From Zingiber officinale (lineage: Eukaryota > Streptophyta > Magnoliopsida > Zingiberales > Zingiberaceae), in the NCBI RefSeq assembly GCF_018446385.1, contig NC_055987.1:4922705-4986704 (forward strand): a stretch of 64,000 nucleotides of DNA. Direction: 5' to 3'. Position 1 is the stretch's first letter, and each line of letters begins with the position of its first letter. Below the pieces are notes generated by a model, which saw nothing but the letters and a program-made list of their open reading frames with translations, did not search any database and was not told the DNA's origin. This document shows positions 11,768-23,137 of the stretch, one piece after another. The position numbers and the translations under genes are program-made.

Positions 11768-12901
11768 ATGTCTCAGACAGAAGGATTCAGCACAGTACGA
11801 CCTCCACTCTTCAACGGGGACGATTTTCCGTACTGGAAGAAGCGCATGGAGGTCTACCTCAAAACAGACTTCGACCAGTGGATGAGCGTTACGAGACCCT
11901 ATAAAATTCCAGCGGACAACTCCGGGAATATACTGGATCCTGAAAACTGGACAGCAGATTTGAAGAAAAAGGCGTCAACAGAAAATAAAGTGATCAACAC
12001 TCTACAGTGCGGATTAACAAGAGAAGAACTGAACAGAGTCGGTCCACACAAAAACGCTAAAGAGCTGTGGGACAAATTGATCGAGCTGCACGAGGGAACG
12101 AGCGACGCCAAGGTAACAAAACGAGACCTGCTTTTGAATAAAATTCTTAATATAAAAATGCAGGAAGGTGAAACGACGAATCAGCTCCACGCGAGGATCA
12201 AGGACATCCTCAACGGGCTTCATGTGATAGGCCACCAAATGGAAAATAGAGACTTAATAAGGTACGCATTAAATGTTTTTCCACGTAATAGTTTGTGGGC
12301 ATCAATCGTAGATGCCTACAAAATTTCTAAAAATCTTTCTAAGTTAAAATTAGACGAGCTTTTCTGTGAATTAGAATTACATGAACAAACTAATGCTGGA
12401 GCCGAGAAAGGTATAACTTTATTTGCAGGTTCCTCCAAAGAAAAGAAAATCAAGCTTGAATTTGAAGAAGATTCCGACTAAGACTCCGAAGACAAAGAAC
12501 ACCTGGTGAACTTGGTAAGAAAAATGTTCACCAGGAGAAAAAGAAGCTTCAGCAAAAAGGACCTTCAAAAGATCAGTTCTCCCTCAGAACAAAGGAACGT
12601 GACTTGCTTCGGCTGCAATAAAAAGGGACACTACAAGAACGAATGCCCAAAACTGAAGTTCGACAAACCGAAGCCAACCAAAAAGAAGGCACTCAAAGCA
12701 ACGTGGGATGACTCCTCGGACGAATCGGAGGAAGAAGAGCGGAAACATCTGATGGCCCACGAAGCTGAAACAGAAGACGAGTCGGAAGATGAAGACGGGT
12801 CTGAACCCGAAACAAGCCACGAGTCCGTACTCGTTTCCGAAGGCCCGAATGAGGTATATTTTAATTTAAACAATTTTTTTTTAGAATTATTTCCTGTTTA
12901 A
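11768..12901 (+). pseudogene. E Gag
   Basis: The chosen start is ATG 11768; the frame is open a few codons upstream but without an ATG. The N-terminal half resembles the UBN2 / copia-type Gag domain of plant retrotransposons (FNGDDFPYWKKRMEVYL near residue 14; later AKELWDKLIELHEGTSDAKV). A single in-frame TAA at 12479-12481 stops it near residue 238; the same frame continues. Beyond the stop is a CCHC zinc knuckle CFGCNKKGHYKNECP and an acidic Glu/Asp/Ser-rich tail ending at 12901. Gag would coat the element RNA. The 5' leader has a CT-rich run ending in GCAG just before the ATG, which could be a splice acceptor. Confidence 0.85.
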
Positions 12902-13962
12902 ATAGTAAATTAATTAAAATAGAAAATGAAAACAAATCACTTCTTGAGGAAATCAAAACCTCAAGGAACAAATCAAAAATTCAAATCCAACTCAAGATCT
13001 AACACTTGAGAAGGAGAATTTATCATTAAAAAATGAGATTAACAATTTAAAAGAAATGTTAGAAAAATTCACAACAAGATCAAAAAATCTAGACTTAATC
13101 CTAAATAATCAAAAAGCATGCTATAATAAAACCGGACTAGGATATAAGTCGAATTCAAATAAAACCTTCAAATCATTAATAACCCAATACAAATCAACCA
13201 ATCTAGCTTGGGTTCCGAAAGCGTGCTTAACCACGCAAATAGGACTTAATCAATATTATATACCTAAAGAAAAAATACATTATATAAAATCGAATAAACC
13301 AAACCAAAATCCAAAATACAAACCTAAATCAAATTCAAAATCTAAACACTTTAAAAATCAACAAAATTATCACCAAGTTAACCATAACTATAAAAGGAAT
13401 CGACACAAACCTAAAACCAAAATTTAAATCAATGGCCAATAATTCAGGGGGAGGCTCCAGAATAGCTGACACCTCCAAAACTAACTTACCCGACAGGGTA
13501 ACCTAAAACAAACTAACCCGGTAGGGTAATTAGGATTAGAGACCAAGTTTAACTTGAATCATGGTACTGGTGAAGTTTTTGGATGATAGTACGTTAGGGA
13601 AACTTGGGCATCGCATGTCTAGAAAGATATGGTTTCAATCTGGTGCATTTGGCCAAGTGGAACTGACCGAAGCTACCCTTAAATGAATCCTAACAGTTAG
13701 ACCAAGATTTAGTACTAAGCTCCGTTGATAGGACTATTCGGAAAATCTCGAAAGGTTGGTTACTTCTAATGACGTCCATGTGACTCACCAAGCTTAGAAG
13801 TTTATCCGAAGATTGCCTATTTGTGGAAACCAAAGCTAAAGCTGAATCTAACACAAGTTAAACCAAAACTCCATAATTAAAAATCCAATTTCATCTCACA
13901 AAATCATAGGATTCCCTGATTGATAATATAGATCGGGTGAGATGAATAAGGCTTAAATTTTA
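12902..13962 (+). other. E gag-protease linker
   Basis: Contains a Lys/Asn-rich open frame at 13056-13427 carrying NLAWVPKACLT, which resembles the WVPK motif usually just upstream of the protease in Sirevirus polyproteins. From 13428 to 13962 I see no open coding frame, only stop-rich sequence with one GGGGGAGG tract (13448-13455). The gag-pol frame is therefore not continuous here. Confidence 0.55.
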
Positions 13963-14485
13963 ATTTTAACCTTAAAAATTAATTTCAAAATTTTAAACTT
14001 AAAAATTAATTTCAAACTTAAAAATTAATTTCAAAATTTTAATTTTAAACTTAAAAATTAATTTCAAAATTTTAATTTCAAACTTAAAAATTAATTTCAA
14101 AATTTTAATTTTAAACTTAAAAATTAATTTCAAAATTTTAATTTTAAACTTAAAAATTAATTTCAAAATTTTAATTTCAAACTTAAAAATTAATTTCAAA
14201 ATTTTAATTTTAAACTTAAAATTAATTTCAAAATTTTAATTTTAAACTTAAAATTAATTTCAAAATTTTAAAACCTAAAAATTAATTTCAAACTTAAAAA
14301 TTAAATTTCAAAATTTTAATTTCAAACTTAAAATTAATTTCAAAATTTTAAACTTAAAATTAATTTCAAAATTTTAAACTTAAAATTAATTTCAAACTTA
14401 AAATTAATGTCAAAACTTTAATTTTAAAACTTAAAACTAAACTTAAAATAATTTCAAAAATAAAAACTTTAAATTAACTTCAAAT
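13963..14485 (+). repeat. AT-rich 33-bp tandem repeat in E
   Basis: About 15 variable copies of a unit built from AACTTAAAAATTAATTTC plus AAAATTTTAATTTT, many 33 bp long, others shortened by losing part of the unit. A 33-bp period keeps reading frame; one frame of the perfect unit has no stop. The antisense open frame at 13999-14199 is a by-product of the repeat. Confidence 0.85.
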
Positions 14486-14494
14486 TTTAAACCA

Positions 14495-16008
14495 AGTGGA
14501 TTTTGGACAGTGGTTGCTCCAAACATATGACTGGAGATCACACAAAGTTCACTCAACTCACTTACAAAAGCTTAGGAACAGTTGCCTTTGGAAACAACGA
14601 CAAACTCAAGGTAATTGGTATAGGTAATATTGAATTAAAAATAGACTTTATAATTACAAATGTTTTACTTGTTGAAAATTTTAAATATAATCTTCTGAGT
14701 ATAAGTCAATTATGTGATACTAGGTATAAGGTCAAATTTCTATCCACAGAGTGTTTAATTAAACATCTAGATAATCCTACCATAAGCCTAAAAGGTTTTA
14801 GAAAAGACAACATCTATGCCATCAACTTAACCACTTCTTCCATTAAGTGTTATTTAACACAAAAAGAAGAAACATGGTTATGACATAGAAGAATGTCTCA
14901 CACCAACTTTAGAAATATAAGCAAATTAAATGGAATAGTGAGAGGCTTACCAAAATTACCTAACATAGATTCAACCATATGTAATGCTTGTCAACAAGGT
15001 AAACAAACTAAATCCACTCACAAACCAATAAATCAGCCACAAACCAACTCAATATTAGAACTTCTACACTTAGATCTTTTTGACTCCCATGGAGTCAAAT
15101 CCATAAATGGAAACTTATACTGTTTAGTCATAATAGATGATTATTCTAGGTTTACTTGGGTAAAATTCTTAAAACATAAAGATGAAACTTTTGAAATCTT
15201 TACAAACTTTTGCAAACAAATTGAAAATGAAAAAGGTCTTAAAATTAAAAGAATTAGGAGTGACAATGGAGGAGAATTTAAAAATCATAATTTTAACAAA
15301 TTCTGTCTTGAAAATGGCTACCATCACGAATTCTCATGTCCTAAAACCCCCCAACAAAATGGAATTGTAGAAAGAAAAAATAGAACCTTACTAGAAGCCT
15401 CTAGAACTATGTTAAATGAATATAACCTACCTAAATATTTCTGGGCAGAAGCTGTTAGCACAGCCTGCTATGTGCAAAATAGAACAACATTAAATAAAAG
15501 ACATAATAAAACATTCTTTGAAATATTTTATAACAAACAACCTAACATAAAATATTTTAAAGTATTTGGGTGTCCAGCCTTCATCCTAAATACTAGAGAA
15601 CATTTAGGAAAATTCGCCTCTAAGATAGAAGATGGAATTTTTGTAGGATATTCTCTAAACAGTAGGGGTTACAGAATATATAATAAAATTACGCTAAAAA
15701 TCGAGGAAACCACAAATGTAAAATTTGAAGAAACCCAAGGACAAACTCAACTTCAACCTACTGAAATTAATAATTCTGAAGAAACCAATCAAACCCTAGA
15801 CTATGAAGAAGAGGAACAACATCAAGAGAGTCAACCCCCTAGAACAATAAGAGTTAACCCAAATCACCCAACTGATCAAATAATTGGTGACCCAGACTTG
15901 AGAGTTCAAACCAGATCATCCTTTAGAAACCTAAGTCAAATTTCTCTAATTTCAAAAATTGAACCCAAAACTGTGGATGAATCCCTACTAGACCAGACTG
16001 GATTATAG
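14495..16008 (+). pseudogene. E protease and integrase
   Basis: Protease begins at WILDSGCSKHMTG (14495; catalytic DSG triad), followed by typical copia lines such as NLLSISQLCD. A TGA at 14881-14883 replaces the expected Trp before the His of the integrase zinc-binding motif, in frame with what follows. Integrase: HHCC module (HRRMSHTNF ... CNACQQGKQTKS), catalytic core with Asp in LHLDLFD, Asp in RSDNGGEF and Glu in GIVERKNRTLLE, then GKFASKIEDGIFVGYS. The frame closes at 16006-16008. It should run into the RT, so about one base has been lost near 15990. Family function: polyprotein cleavage and cDNA insertion in the nucleus. Confidence 0.88.
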
Positions 16009-17460
16009 CTATGCAAGAAGAACTAGCCCAATTTGAGCGTAATGAAGTTTGGGACCTAGTACAACCACCTAAGAATAAGAAAATAATAGAAACAAAATGG
16101 GTATTCAGAAACAAATTAAGTGAAACTGGGAAAATTACTAGAAATAAGGCTAGGCTAGTTGCCAAAGGGTTTAGTCAGGTTGAAGGACTTGACTATGATG
16201 AGACTTATGCCCCAGTAGCTAGATTAGAATCCATTAGAATGTTACTAAGTTATGCAGCCCATAAGGGATTCAAACTATACCAAATGGATGATAAGTCTGC
16301 ATTTCTTAATAGACTAATTAAAGAAGAAGTTTATGTAGGTCAGCCTCCTGGGTTTGAAAGTCTAGAACACCCTGATTATGTTTTTAAGTTAAAGAAAGCA
16401 TTATATGGACTTAAACAAGCACCCAGGGCATGGTATGAAAGGCTAACATCTTACTTAATATCTAAAGGATTCAACCAAGGTCAAATTGACCCAACCTTGT
16501 TTGTTAAATCATTAAATACAGACATATTTATTGCACAAATATATGTAGATGATATAATATTTGGTTCAACAAATTCAGATTTTTTTAGAAGAATTTATTA
16601 ATCTAATGGAAAAAGAATTTGAAATGAGCTTAGTAGGAAAATTAACTTATTTCTTAGGATTACAAATCAAACAAACAAATGAAGGAAATTGTATTTATCA
16701 ACACAAATATACTAAAGAATTACTTAAAAAATTCGGAATGGAAAATACAAAAGAAATAAAAACACCTATGGCAGTAAACACAATCTTAGATAATGACCCA
16801 AATGGAAAACCAGTTGATTTAAAATATTATAGGAGTGCAATAGGTAGCCTATTGTACTTAACTGCAAGCCGACCTGATATTTTATTTGCAGTTAGTATGT
16901 GTGCTAGATACCAAACTTGTGCTAAGGAATCCCATTTGACACAAGTTAAAATAATTTTTAGATATCTTAAGGGAACAACAAATGTAGGAATTTGGTATCC
17001 TAGGACAAATAATTTTGAACTAATAGGGTATTCTGACTCAGATTATGCTGGATGTAAATTAGATCGCAAAAGCACAAGTGGTGGATGCCAATTATTAGGC
17101 TCATCACTTGTTAGCTGGTTTAGTAGAAAGCAACATTGTGTTGCTCTATCTACAACTGAGTCAGAATACATAGCTATAGGCGAATGTGTTGCACAATTAT
17201 TATGGATGATGCATACTCTAAAAGATTTCAACTTAAATATCACAAATGTAAAAGTATTAATTGACAATATAAGTTCAATTAACTTAACCAAAAACCCTGT
17301 GCATCATTCAAGAACCAAACATATTGAAATTAGACACCACTTTATCAGAGATCATGTTACTAAAGGTGATATTGAACTCAAATACATTGAGTCCAAATCA
17401 AATTTAGCTGACATTTTCACAAAACCACTCCCTGAAAGTGAATTTAGCAACTTACGTTGA
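16009..17460 (+). pseudogene. E reverse transcriptase and RNase H
   Basis: RT motifs in order: [42 protein letters not shown] (first catalytic Asp), [11 protein letters not shown] and YVDD (about 16543). A T7 run at about 16580-16586, where T6 would keep frame, shifts reading from the 16011 frame into the 16561 frame. RNase H follows: SDSDYAGCKLDRKSTSG, ALSTTESEYIA and a C-terminal HFIRDHV...LADIFTKPLP, ending at 17458-17460. Apart from the shift the domains are complete. Copies element RNA into DNA in virus-like particles. Confidence 0.9.
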
Positions 17461-18634
17461 AAATTAGGGATGTGCTTAATAGACTAGGATTTTTCAAAAT
17501 TGTTTTCAAAAATAATTATTTTCAAATTATAAGTTAATCTTGTTTGTTTGCAAAACTTTCCATTTTTAGATTTTCAAAAACAGTTTTGGCCTTAGACTAG
17601 TTTTGAATCCTTAGAAAGCATGTACCCATAGGACTAGTTTTTTAGCATCTCACCAACACCTTAGGTTTACCTTGCTTGTGTTTGACAAACATAGAAAGGA
17701 GTGAGATGCATAGGCCAACTGTCTGGACTTAAGATGCTTATTTCAGTGCATCGGCATAAGTCTGGACGTTAAATACAAATCAGACATTAATCAGATTAAG
17801 TTCATCAGTCAAGTCAAACACTGACTGCTTATAGTCAACTTAATTTGACTAACCAAGTGAAAGCTACTATCTTCTGATAGTTAGTTAGTACCTAATTGGT
17901 TAGTCAGCTGTTTAATTTAAAGTGTCAAGTTCAGGGGGAGAAATTAATTAAAATTTTATATATTTTTGTACATCTATTTTAAAACTAACTTATTTTTGAA
18001 CACTAGTTTTCAAAAAGTTAAAATTAACTGAGTGTTTGAAAAATTAGAAGTTTAAAAATCTCACCAAAATTTTAAACTTGATTTTAAAATTGAAAATCAT
18101 TACAAACTTAAACTTATTCAGTTTTGTAACATATGCTTGAAAATTAAACTTTCCAAAACTTAGCTTTTATCAAATTAGCCTTAACAAATTTATTTTGGCT
18201 AAAACTTTACTTGTTTTTGAAAAATTAAAATTTTTTTGCTTTGTTTTGAAAAATCAAATTTGAAAACTAGATTAACTTTAAACTTGATTAACTTTAAACG
18301 TATACTTTTTTCAATTCAACTTAAATCCCCCAAGTCAACTTGACTATCTTTTTAACTTGGTTTTAAAATTGTACTTTTATTAGTATCTTTGAATTTTGAA
18401 TCAAACTTAAATATTTTCCAAAATTAGTTGTTTCTTAACAGTAACTCTACACTATGCTTGTTTACCCTTGCCTATTTTTACTGAATGCCAAAGGGGGAGG
18501 GTTAGATGCTTAAGTTAGCTAAACCAAATTGGCTAAACCAAATTGAAAACACTAAAACTAACTTTAAAAACCATGTACCTGTTTTATCTATTTTTTGCGT
18601 CTTTTCACTAACTTAACCAGGTTGTCATTCCATC
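17461..18634 (+). other. E post-pol region
   Basis: AT-rich, no open frame of note. Two GGGGGAG tracts (17934-17940 and 18492-18499) repeat the PPT core upstream of the real PPT. Some Sireviruses carry an envelope-like ORF in this position; none is visible here. Confidence 0.65.
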
Positions 18635-18648
18635 AAAAAGGGGGAGAT
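18635..18648 (+). other. E polypurine tract
   Basis: AAAAAGGGGGAGAT ends directly before TGTTGGTGC, the 3' LTR start. Primes plus-strand synthesis. Confidence 0.85.
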
Positions 18649-19690
18649 TGTTGGTGCGGGTAGCACTAACGGTCTAACCTAGGTTTTGATGAATGACAAA
18701 TAGGTTAAGTTAGTTTTGTTGTTGTCTGACACTTTGATTGAGTGTGCAGGAGAAGTCCGCAGTCGTGGTGGCCGGATGTCGGTAAGAAGTCGACTAGGTC
18801 GACGGTGGCCGGATGGTGGCGAGAAGTCAATGGTCGACGGTGGCCGGACGCTTAGAAGTCCGGCTAGGTCGACGGTGGCCGGATGGTGGCGAAAGGTCGA
18901 GAGGTCGAAGGGCGGCCGGACGTCGGCAGTAAGTGAGGTAAGTCACGAGGGTGTGACGACGCGTTCCCGGGAAGGGAACATTAGGCGTCGATCCGACTTA
19001 GATCCATTTCGGAAATCTAAGTCGAGATCGTGACTAGATTCCGGTCTCGGAAAGACGGAATCTAAGTCATACTTTTTCTGTTAATTCATACTTTATAAAT
19101 TGTGCTAACAATCTGTGTTGCAGGGTATATTTTGCCTCGGACTAACCTTGTTTTGCAGGAGAAGGAATCTTTGGAAAAAGGTGGTCCAGGCGCCCGGAGG
19201 GGATCCGGGCGCCCGGAGGCAACTTTTATCCTCTACGTCACCTCACTACGTGGAGCATCCTGACTGGACTTGCCACGTCGCACCAGGGCGCCCGGAAGGG
19301 ATCCAGGCGCCTGGAGCAGCATATAAAAGAAGCCCAAGGGGTGGAGCTTCAAATATAACTGAGAACTCTTCGACTGCTTGCCCTGCTGCTCTACGCTCCT
19401 ATGACGCTAACAAAGCTCCGACAAAGTGCTCCTTCTTCTTTGGTTAATTTCCTTGTCGGTATCACTTTGTTTCATTAGCATTTCTTGTACTCTTTTTGTA
19501 ATTATATTCGAATTGCTAGTGATTGCCCAACGAAAGTGGTCAAGGACCACGGGCCTTCGAGTAGGAGTCGTCACAGGCTCCGAACGAAGTAAAATCAACT
19601 GTGTTCATTTACTTTTCCACTGCGTACTTTTAGACTCGAGTTTTCGAATCGATATTCACCCCCCCTCTATCGAACGATCACGGTCCTACA
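18649..19690 (+). repeat. E 3' LTR
   Basis: 1042 bp, same termini as the 5' LTR (ends GGTCCTACA). The last 575 bp differ from the 5' copy by only scattered bases. The segment 18755-18960 has many short losses against 10633-10850, and there are two extra segments (about 19048-19078 and 19198-19218). TATA motif at 19320-19329. Confidence 0.92.
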
Positions 19691-19695
19691 CTTCC

Positions 19696-20334
19696 TACAA
19701 CTCAAATTAGATTCAAAATGAATTGAATTGATTTTAGGAGCTACCTTTTTCTTACCCATAGGACATTTACTCTTGTAGTGCCCCTTCTCATTGCACCCGA
19801 AGCAAGTGATATGGTCCTTTGACTTCACTTCGGTGGAGGTGCTTGCTAGGTTGACCACTTCCAAGACCTCTTCTTCATCCTCTTCACTTGTCTTGGATTC
19901 TTCTTCAATTCTTGAGGATGTTGATGATGACTCATCTTCCTCATCCACACTTGTGGATGTCCTTTCTTCATCCTTCTTCTCCTCGGATGTTGAGTGCTCG
20001 TCACCTTCCGGTTGCTCCTTCTCTACTCGAGCTTCTTCATCCGTTTCTTCGAATTTTTCTTCTTCTTGTGTAGGCAAAGGTTCTTCCCATTGAACCTTCT
20101 TTATCTTGCTCCACAAATCGTGAGCATTCTCGTATTTTCCTACACAGCTCATCACGTCATTAGGCACAATATCAATCAAAATGGATATTACCTTATCATT
20201 TACCTTTGATAGTGTAGTTTGCTCCTTCGTCCAATGTCGTGATCGAAGCTTCTTCCCTTTCTTGTCTTTAGGGACTTCAAATGGCTCTTTGACCACCATC
20301 ATGGTGTCCCAATCCGTGCTGAAGAAGACCTTCA
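19696..20334 (-). pseudogene. R Gag, middle part (first zinc knuckle)
   Basis: Minus-strand open frame. Start-side residues KVFFSTDWDTMMVVKEPF and SKVNDKVISILIDIVPNDV match the copia-type Gag fold. A long Glu/Ser-rich acidic stretch follows, then a CCHC knuckle CFGCNEKGHYKSKCP. It joins the N-terminal piece (23016-23083) across the solo LTR at 20340-23010 and the C-terminal piece (9772-10523) across E. Having two CCHC knuckles is notable; E Gag shows one. Confidence 0.8.
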
Positions 20335-20339
20335 TCTTC

Positions 20340-23010
20340 TGTTAGAGTGTATACTAAAAGCCTAGCTTTTGGTATAAACATTTATCTAGAAATAAGAATC
20401 ACATTGGTCAAATGTCTACATTTATGATAAATGTAGTTATTCAATTAATTTATATTGTAGATAACATGGTGTGTGGTGTCACACACAGAAGATCATGTTA
20501 TCAGTACCTTATAAATTATAAACAGTAGCTCACGACCATGATGGAAAGGAACAAACCATTGGAAGGTCGTAGTGTAATTAGGTGTTAGTTTATCTTAACT
20601 ATATAATTACACTAGTACACTAAGAGTGTATTGAGTAGGACCATTAGAGGTCGTTTCTTTTATACTGACTTTATAAAGGGACAAAGACCTCAGTTATTAT
20701 GGAAGTGTGTGCTCTTAATCCTAATATAATAACAAACACATATATTTGATATTTATTTCTTTAATTTATCAATGGGTGAGATTTAGTTCGATGAATCAAT
20801 AAGCCCGATAAGTTGGGAAATGATATCACTTATAGTGTGTGTTGTTGATTATAGAAGGAAACTGTGTCCTAGTAATCTAGGTTGAGAATGTCCCCAAGAG
20901 GAGCTTATAAGGATTGTCATGTTAAACCCTGCAAGTGGACTTAGTCCGACATGACGATGAAGTTGAGTGGTACTACTCTTGGAGCTAGATATTAATTAAG
21001 TGAGTTGTCAGTAACTTACTTAATTAGTGGACATTTGTTATCTTAAACACAGGGAGACTAACACACTCATAATAAGAAGGAGCCCAAAATGTAATTTGGG
21101 ATTGGTGCGGTAGTTCAATAATAGTTCTTTAGTGGAATTAATTATTATTGATGAAATTAAGTTGTGTCTTCGGGGCGAACACGGGATGCTTAATTTCATC
21201 GGGAGACCAAAACCAATTCCTCCTCTCGGTCCCTATCGTAGCCTCTAGTATATAGAGATTTATACCCACCGCATACCCACCTTCTTACCCATCCAATGGA
21301 GCCGGCCAAGCTAGCTTGGAACCCAAGCTAGGATCGGCCAAGATCAAGTGGATGAGTCATGTAGGTGGCCGGCCAAAGCTTGGGTCTCAAGCTTAGGTGG
21401 CCGACCACTAGAATATTAAAAAGGATTTTTATTAAAATTATTTCTTATGTGGATATCATAATTTTAAAAGAGAGTTTAAAAATTAAAAATTTCCTTTTAT
21501 AACTTTCTACAAAAGATTAAGAGAAGAGATTAATCTCTTTCCTTATTTGTAGTTTAAAAGGATGGTTTTAATTTTTGGTAAAAACTTTCCTTATTTGTAA
21601 ATCATCTACATGTTTAAAAGAGAGTTTAAAATTTGAAATCTTTCCTTATTTGTTGATTAAAGGAGGATTTTAAATTTTAAGAAAACTTTCCTTTTTAATC
21701 ATGTTCATGATTTAAAAGAGAGTTTAAAATTAAATATTCTCTTTTATAAGTTTCTATAAAAGATTAAGAAAAGATTTGATATCTTTCCTTATTTGTAGAT
21801 TAAAAGAGATTTTAATTTATAGAGATAACTTTCTTTTTATCTATATGTTTAAAAGAAAGATTTTAATTTATTAAAATTCCTTTTTATAAACCAATCATGA
21901 AGGGATAAAAATTATTGAGAAATTTTTATAAATTTCCGGAAGCAAATAAGGAAGTTTTAATTGGTGTTTAAAATTTTATTTGCTTGGAGATTTCTTGGTG
22001 TGGCCGACCATTGCAAAATTGAAAAGAAAAATTGTTTTTAATTAAATAAATTTTCCTTTTCAATGGCAAAAGAATTAAGAAAGTTTTTATTAAATTTTCC
22101 TTATTTGTCAAGACCAAGGATTATAAAAGAGGGGGTAGAGGAGGCTTCAAGGAGAACAACTCTATTATTTTTCTCTCTCTTTTCTTCCTTGGGTGTGGCT
22201 GGCCCTTTCTTTCCTCTCCTCTCCTTTGTGTGGCCGAAACCTTCTCATGGTGGAGATAACTTTGGTGGCCGGAACTAAGAAGGAGAGAAAAGAAGCCTCT
22301 TTTCTAGCATCCCTTGGAGCATGGTGGTGGTGGCCGAACCTCTTCATCCTAGGAGAAGTTTTGATGGCCGAAACTTGTAAGGAAGAAGAAGGTGCTAGGT
22401 GGTTCTCATCTCGGAAGATCGTTGCCCACACAACGTCCGAGGTTAGAAGAGGAATACGGTAGAAGATCAAGAGGTCTTTCTAAAAGGTATAACTAGTAAT
22501 TTTTCTTTCCGCATCATACTAGTTATTTTTGGAAATAATACCAAATACAAGAGGCATGCGATTCTAGTATTTCGAATATGTTTTTCGATATAGTGTTCTT
22601 TTGTTTTTCTTTTCCTTGTGATTTGATTGTTCTTTTCGGTTGACCTAAAGTTATTTTAGGAAATTAAATATTAGCTTTCCTTAAAAGGTTTGTCTAGTCG
22701 GTGGTGGTTGCTCCCATATCCAAGAAGGTCATGTGCCTCGCCACGTCAGTACTGGGAACTAATTTTGGAAATTAATATTTAATAGAATTAATAACTTAGG
22801 TGATTTGGATCAAACGTGTTAAGTTCCGCAGGAGATCCAAGTCAAAACCTAAAAGAACAAATAGATTAAGTTTTGGATCAAACGTGTTAAGTTCCGCAGG
22901 CAATCCAAAATTTAATTTAAAAGAACACATGGTAGCTAGGAAAAGGTTCAGACCTTTGTACAAAATTTTTGTACAGTGGAACCTCTAGGTTTTCCAAGTA
23001 GCAACCAACA
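20340..23010 (+). mobile_element. Long solo LTR, copy 2
   Basis: 2671 bp from TGTTAGAGTG to GCAACCAACA with a perfect duplication TCTTC (20335-20339 and 23011-23015). Near-identical in layout to 1308-3997. No adjoining PBS or PPT. It splits R gag. Open frames at 22063-22470 lie inside the LTR, and equivalent frames occur in the other copy. Confidence 0.87.
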
Positions 23011-23015
23011 TCTTC

Positions 23016-23083
23016 ATCATCCAATACGTGATGTCCCACAAGCCTCTACCTTCAAGCTTTGCCGGTTCAATTAAGTCGGTCAT
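23016..23083 (-). pseudogene. R Gag, N-terminal fragment
   Basis: ATG at 23083 (minus) begins MTDLIEPAKLEG, followed by GLWDITYWMMKM, the counterpart of the 'YxxWK/M' signature near copia Gag N-termini. Cut at 23016 by the solo LTR. Confidence 0.65.
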
Positions 23084-23123
23084 CTTTGCTTCCTTGGCGG
23101 TTAGTCCAATGGAGAGCGGCCTC

Positions 23124-23135
23124 GCTCTGATACCA
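23124..23135 (-). promoter_or_regulatory. R primer-binding site
   Basis: Minus strand TGGTATCAGAGC, initiator tRNA-Met complement, two bases inside the 5' LTR end. Confidence 0.9.
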
Positions 23136-23137
23136 CT

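Larger units (their letters stand above)
10524..19690 (+). mobile_element. Element E: full-length Ty1/copia Sirevirus, defective
   Basis: 9167 bp with 5' LTR (10524-11531), PBS, gag, protease, integrase, reverse transcriptase, RNase H, a long post-pol region, PPT and 3' LTR (18649-19690). Flanked by a perfect 5-bp duplication CTTCC (10519-10523 and 19691-19695). Integrase before reverse transcriptase shows Ty1/copia order. LTRs of about 1 kb, several GGGGGAG tracts and a long post-pol region fit Sirevirus. Coding is broken by two in-frame stops and two frameshifts, so it cannot make its own complete polyprotein. It interrupts R gag. Confidence 0.92.

Noticed and set aside
18716..19033. 105-codon frame in the E 3' LTR
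   Set aside because: Falls in the repeat block with patterned losses; the 5' LTR equivalent does not keep the frame.
19791..20209. Plus-strand Ser-rich frames
   Set aside because: Antisense shadows of the acidic stretch of R Gag.
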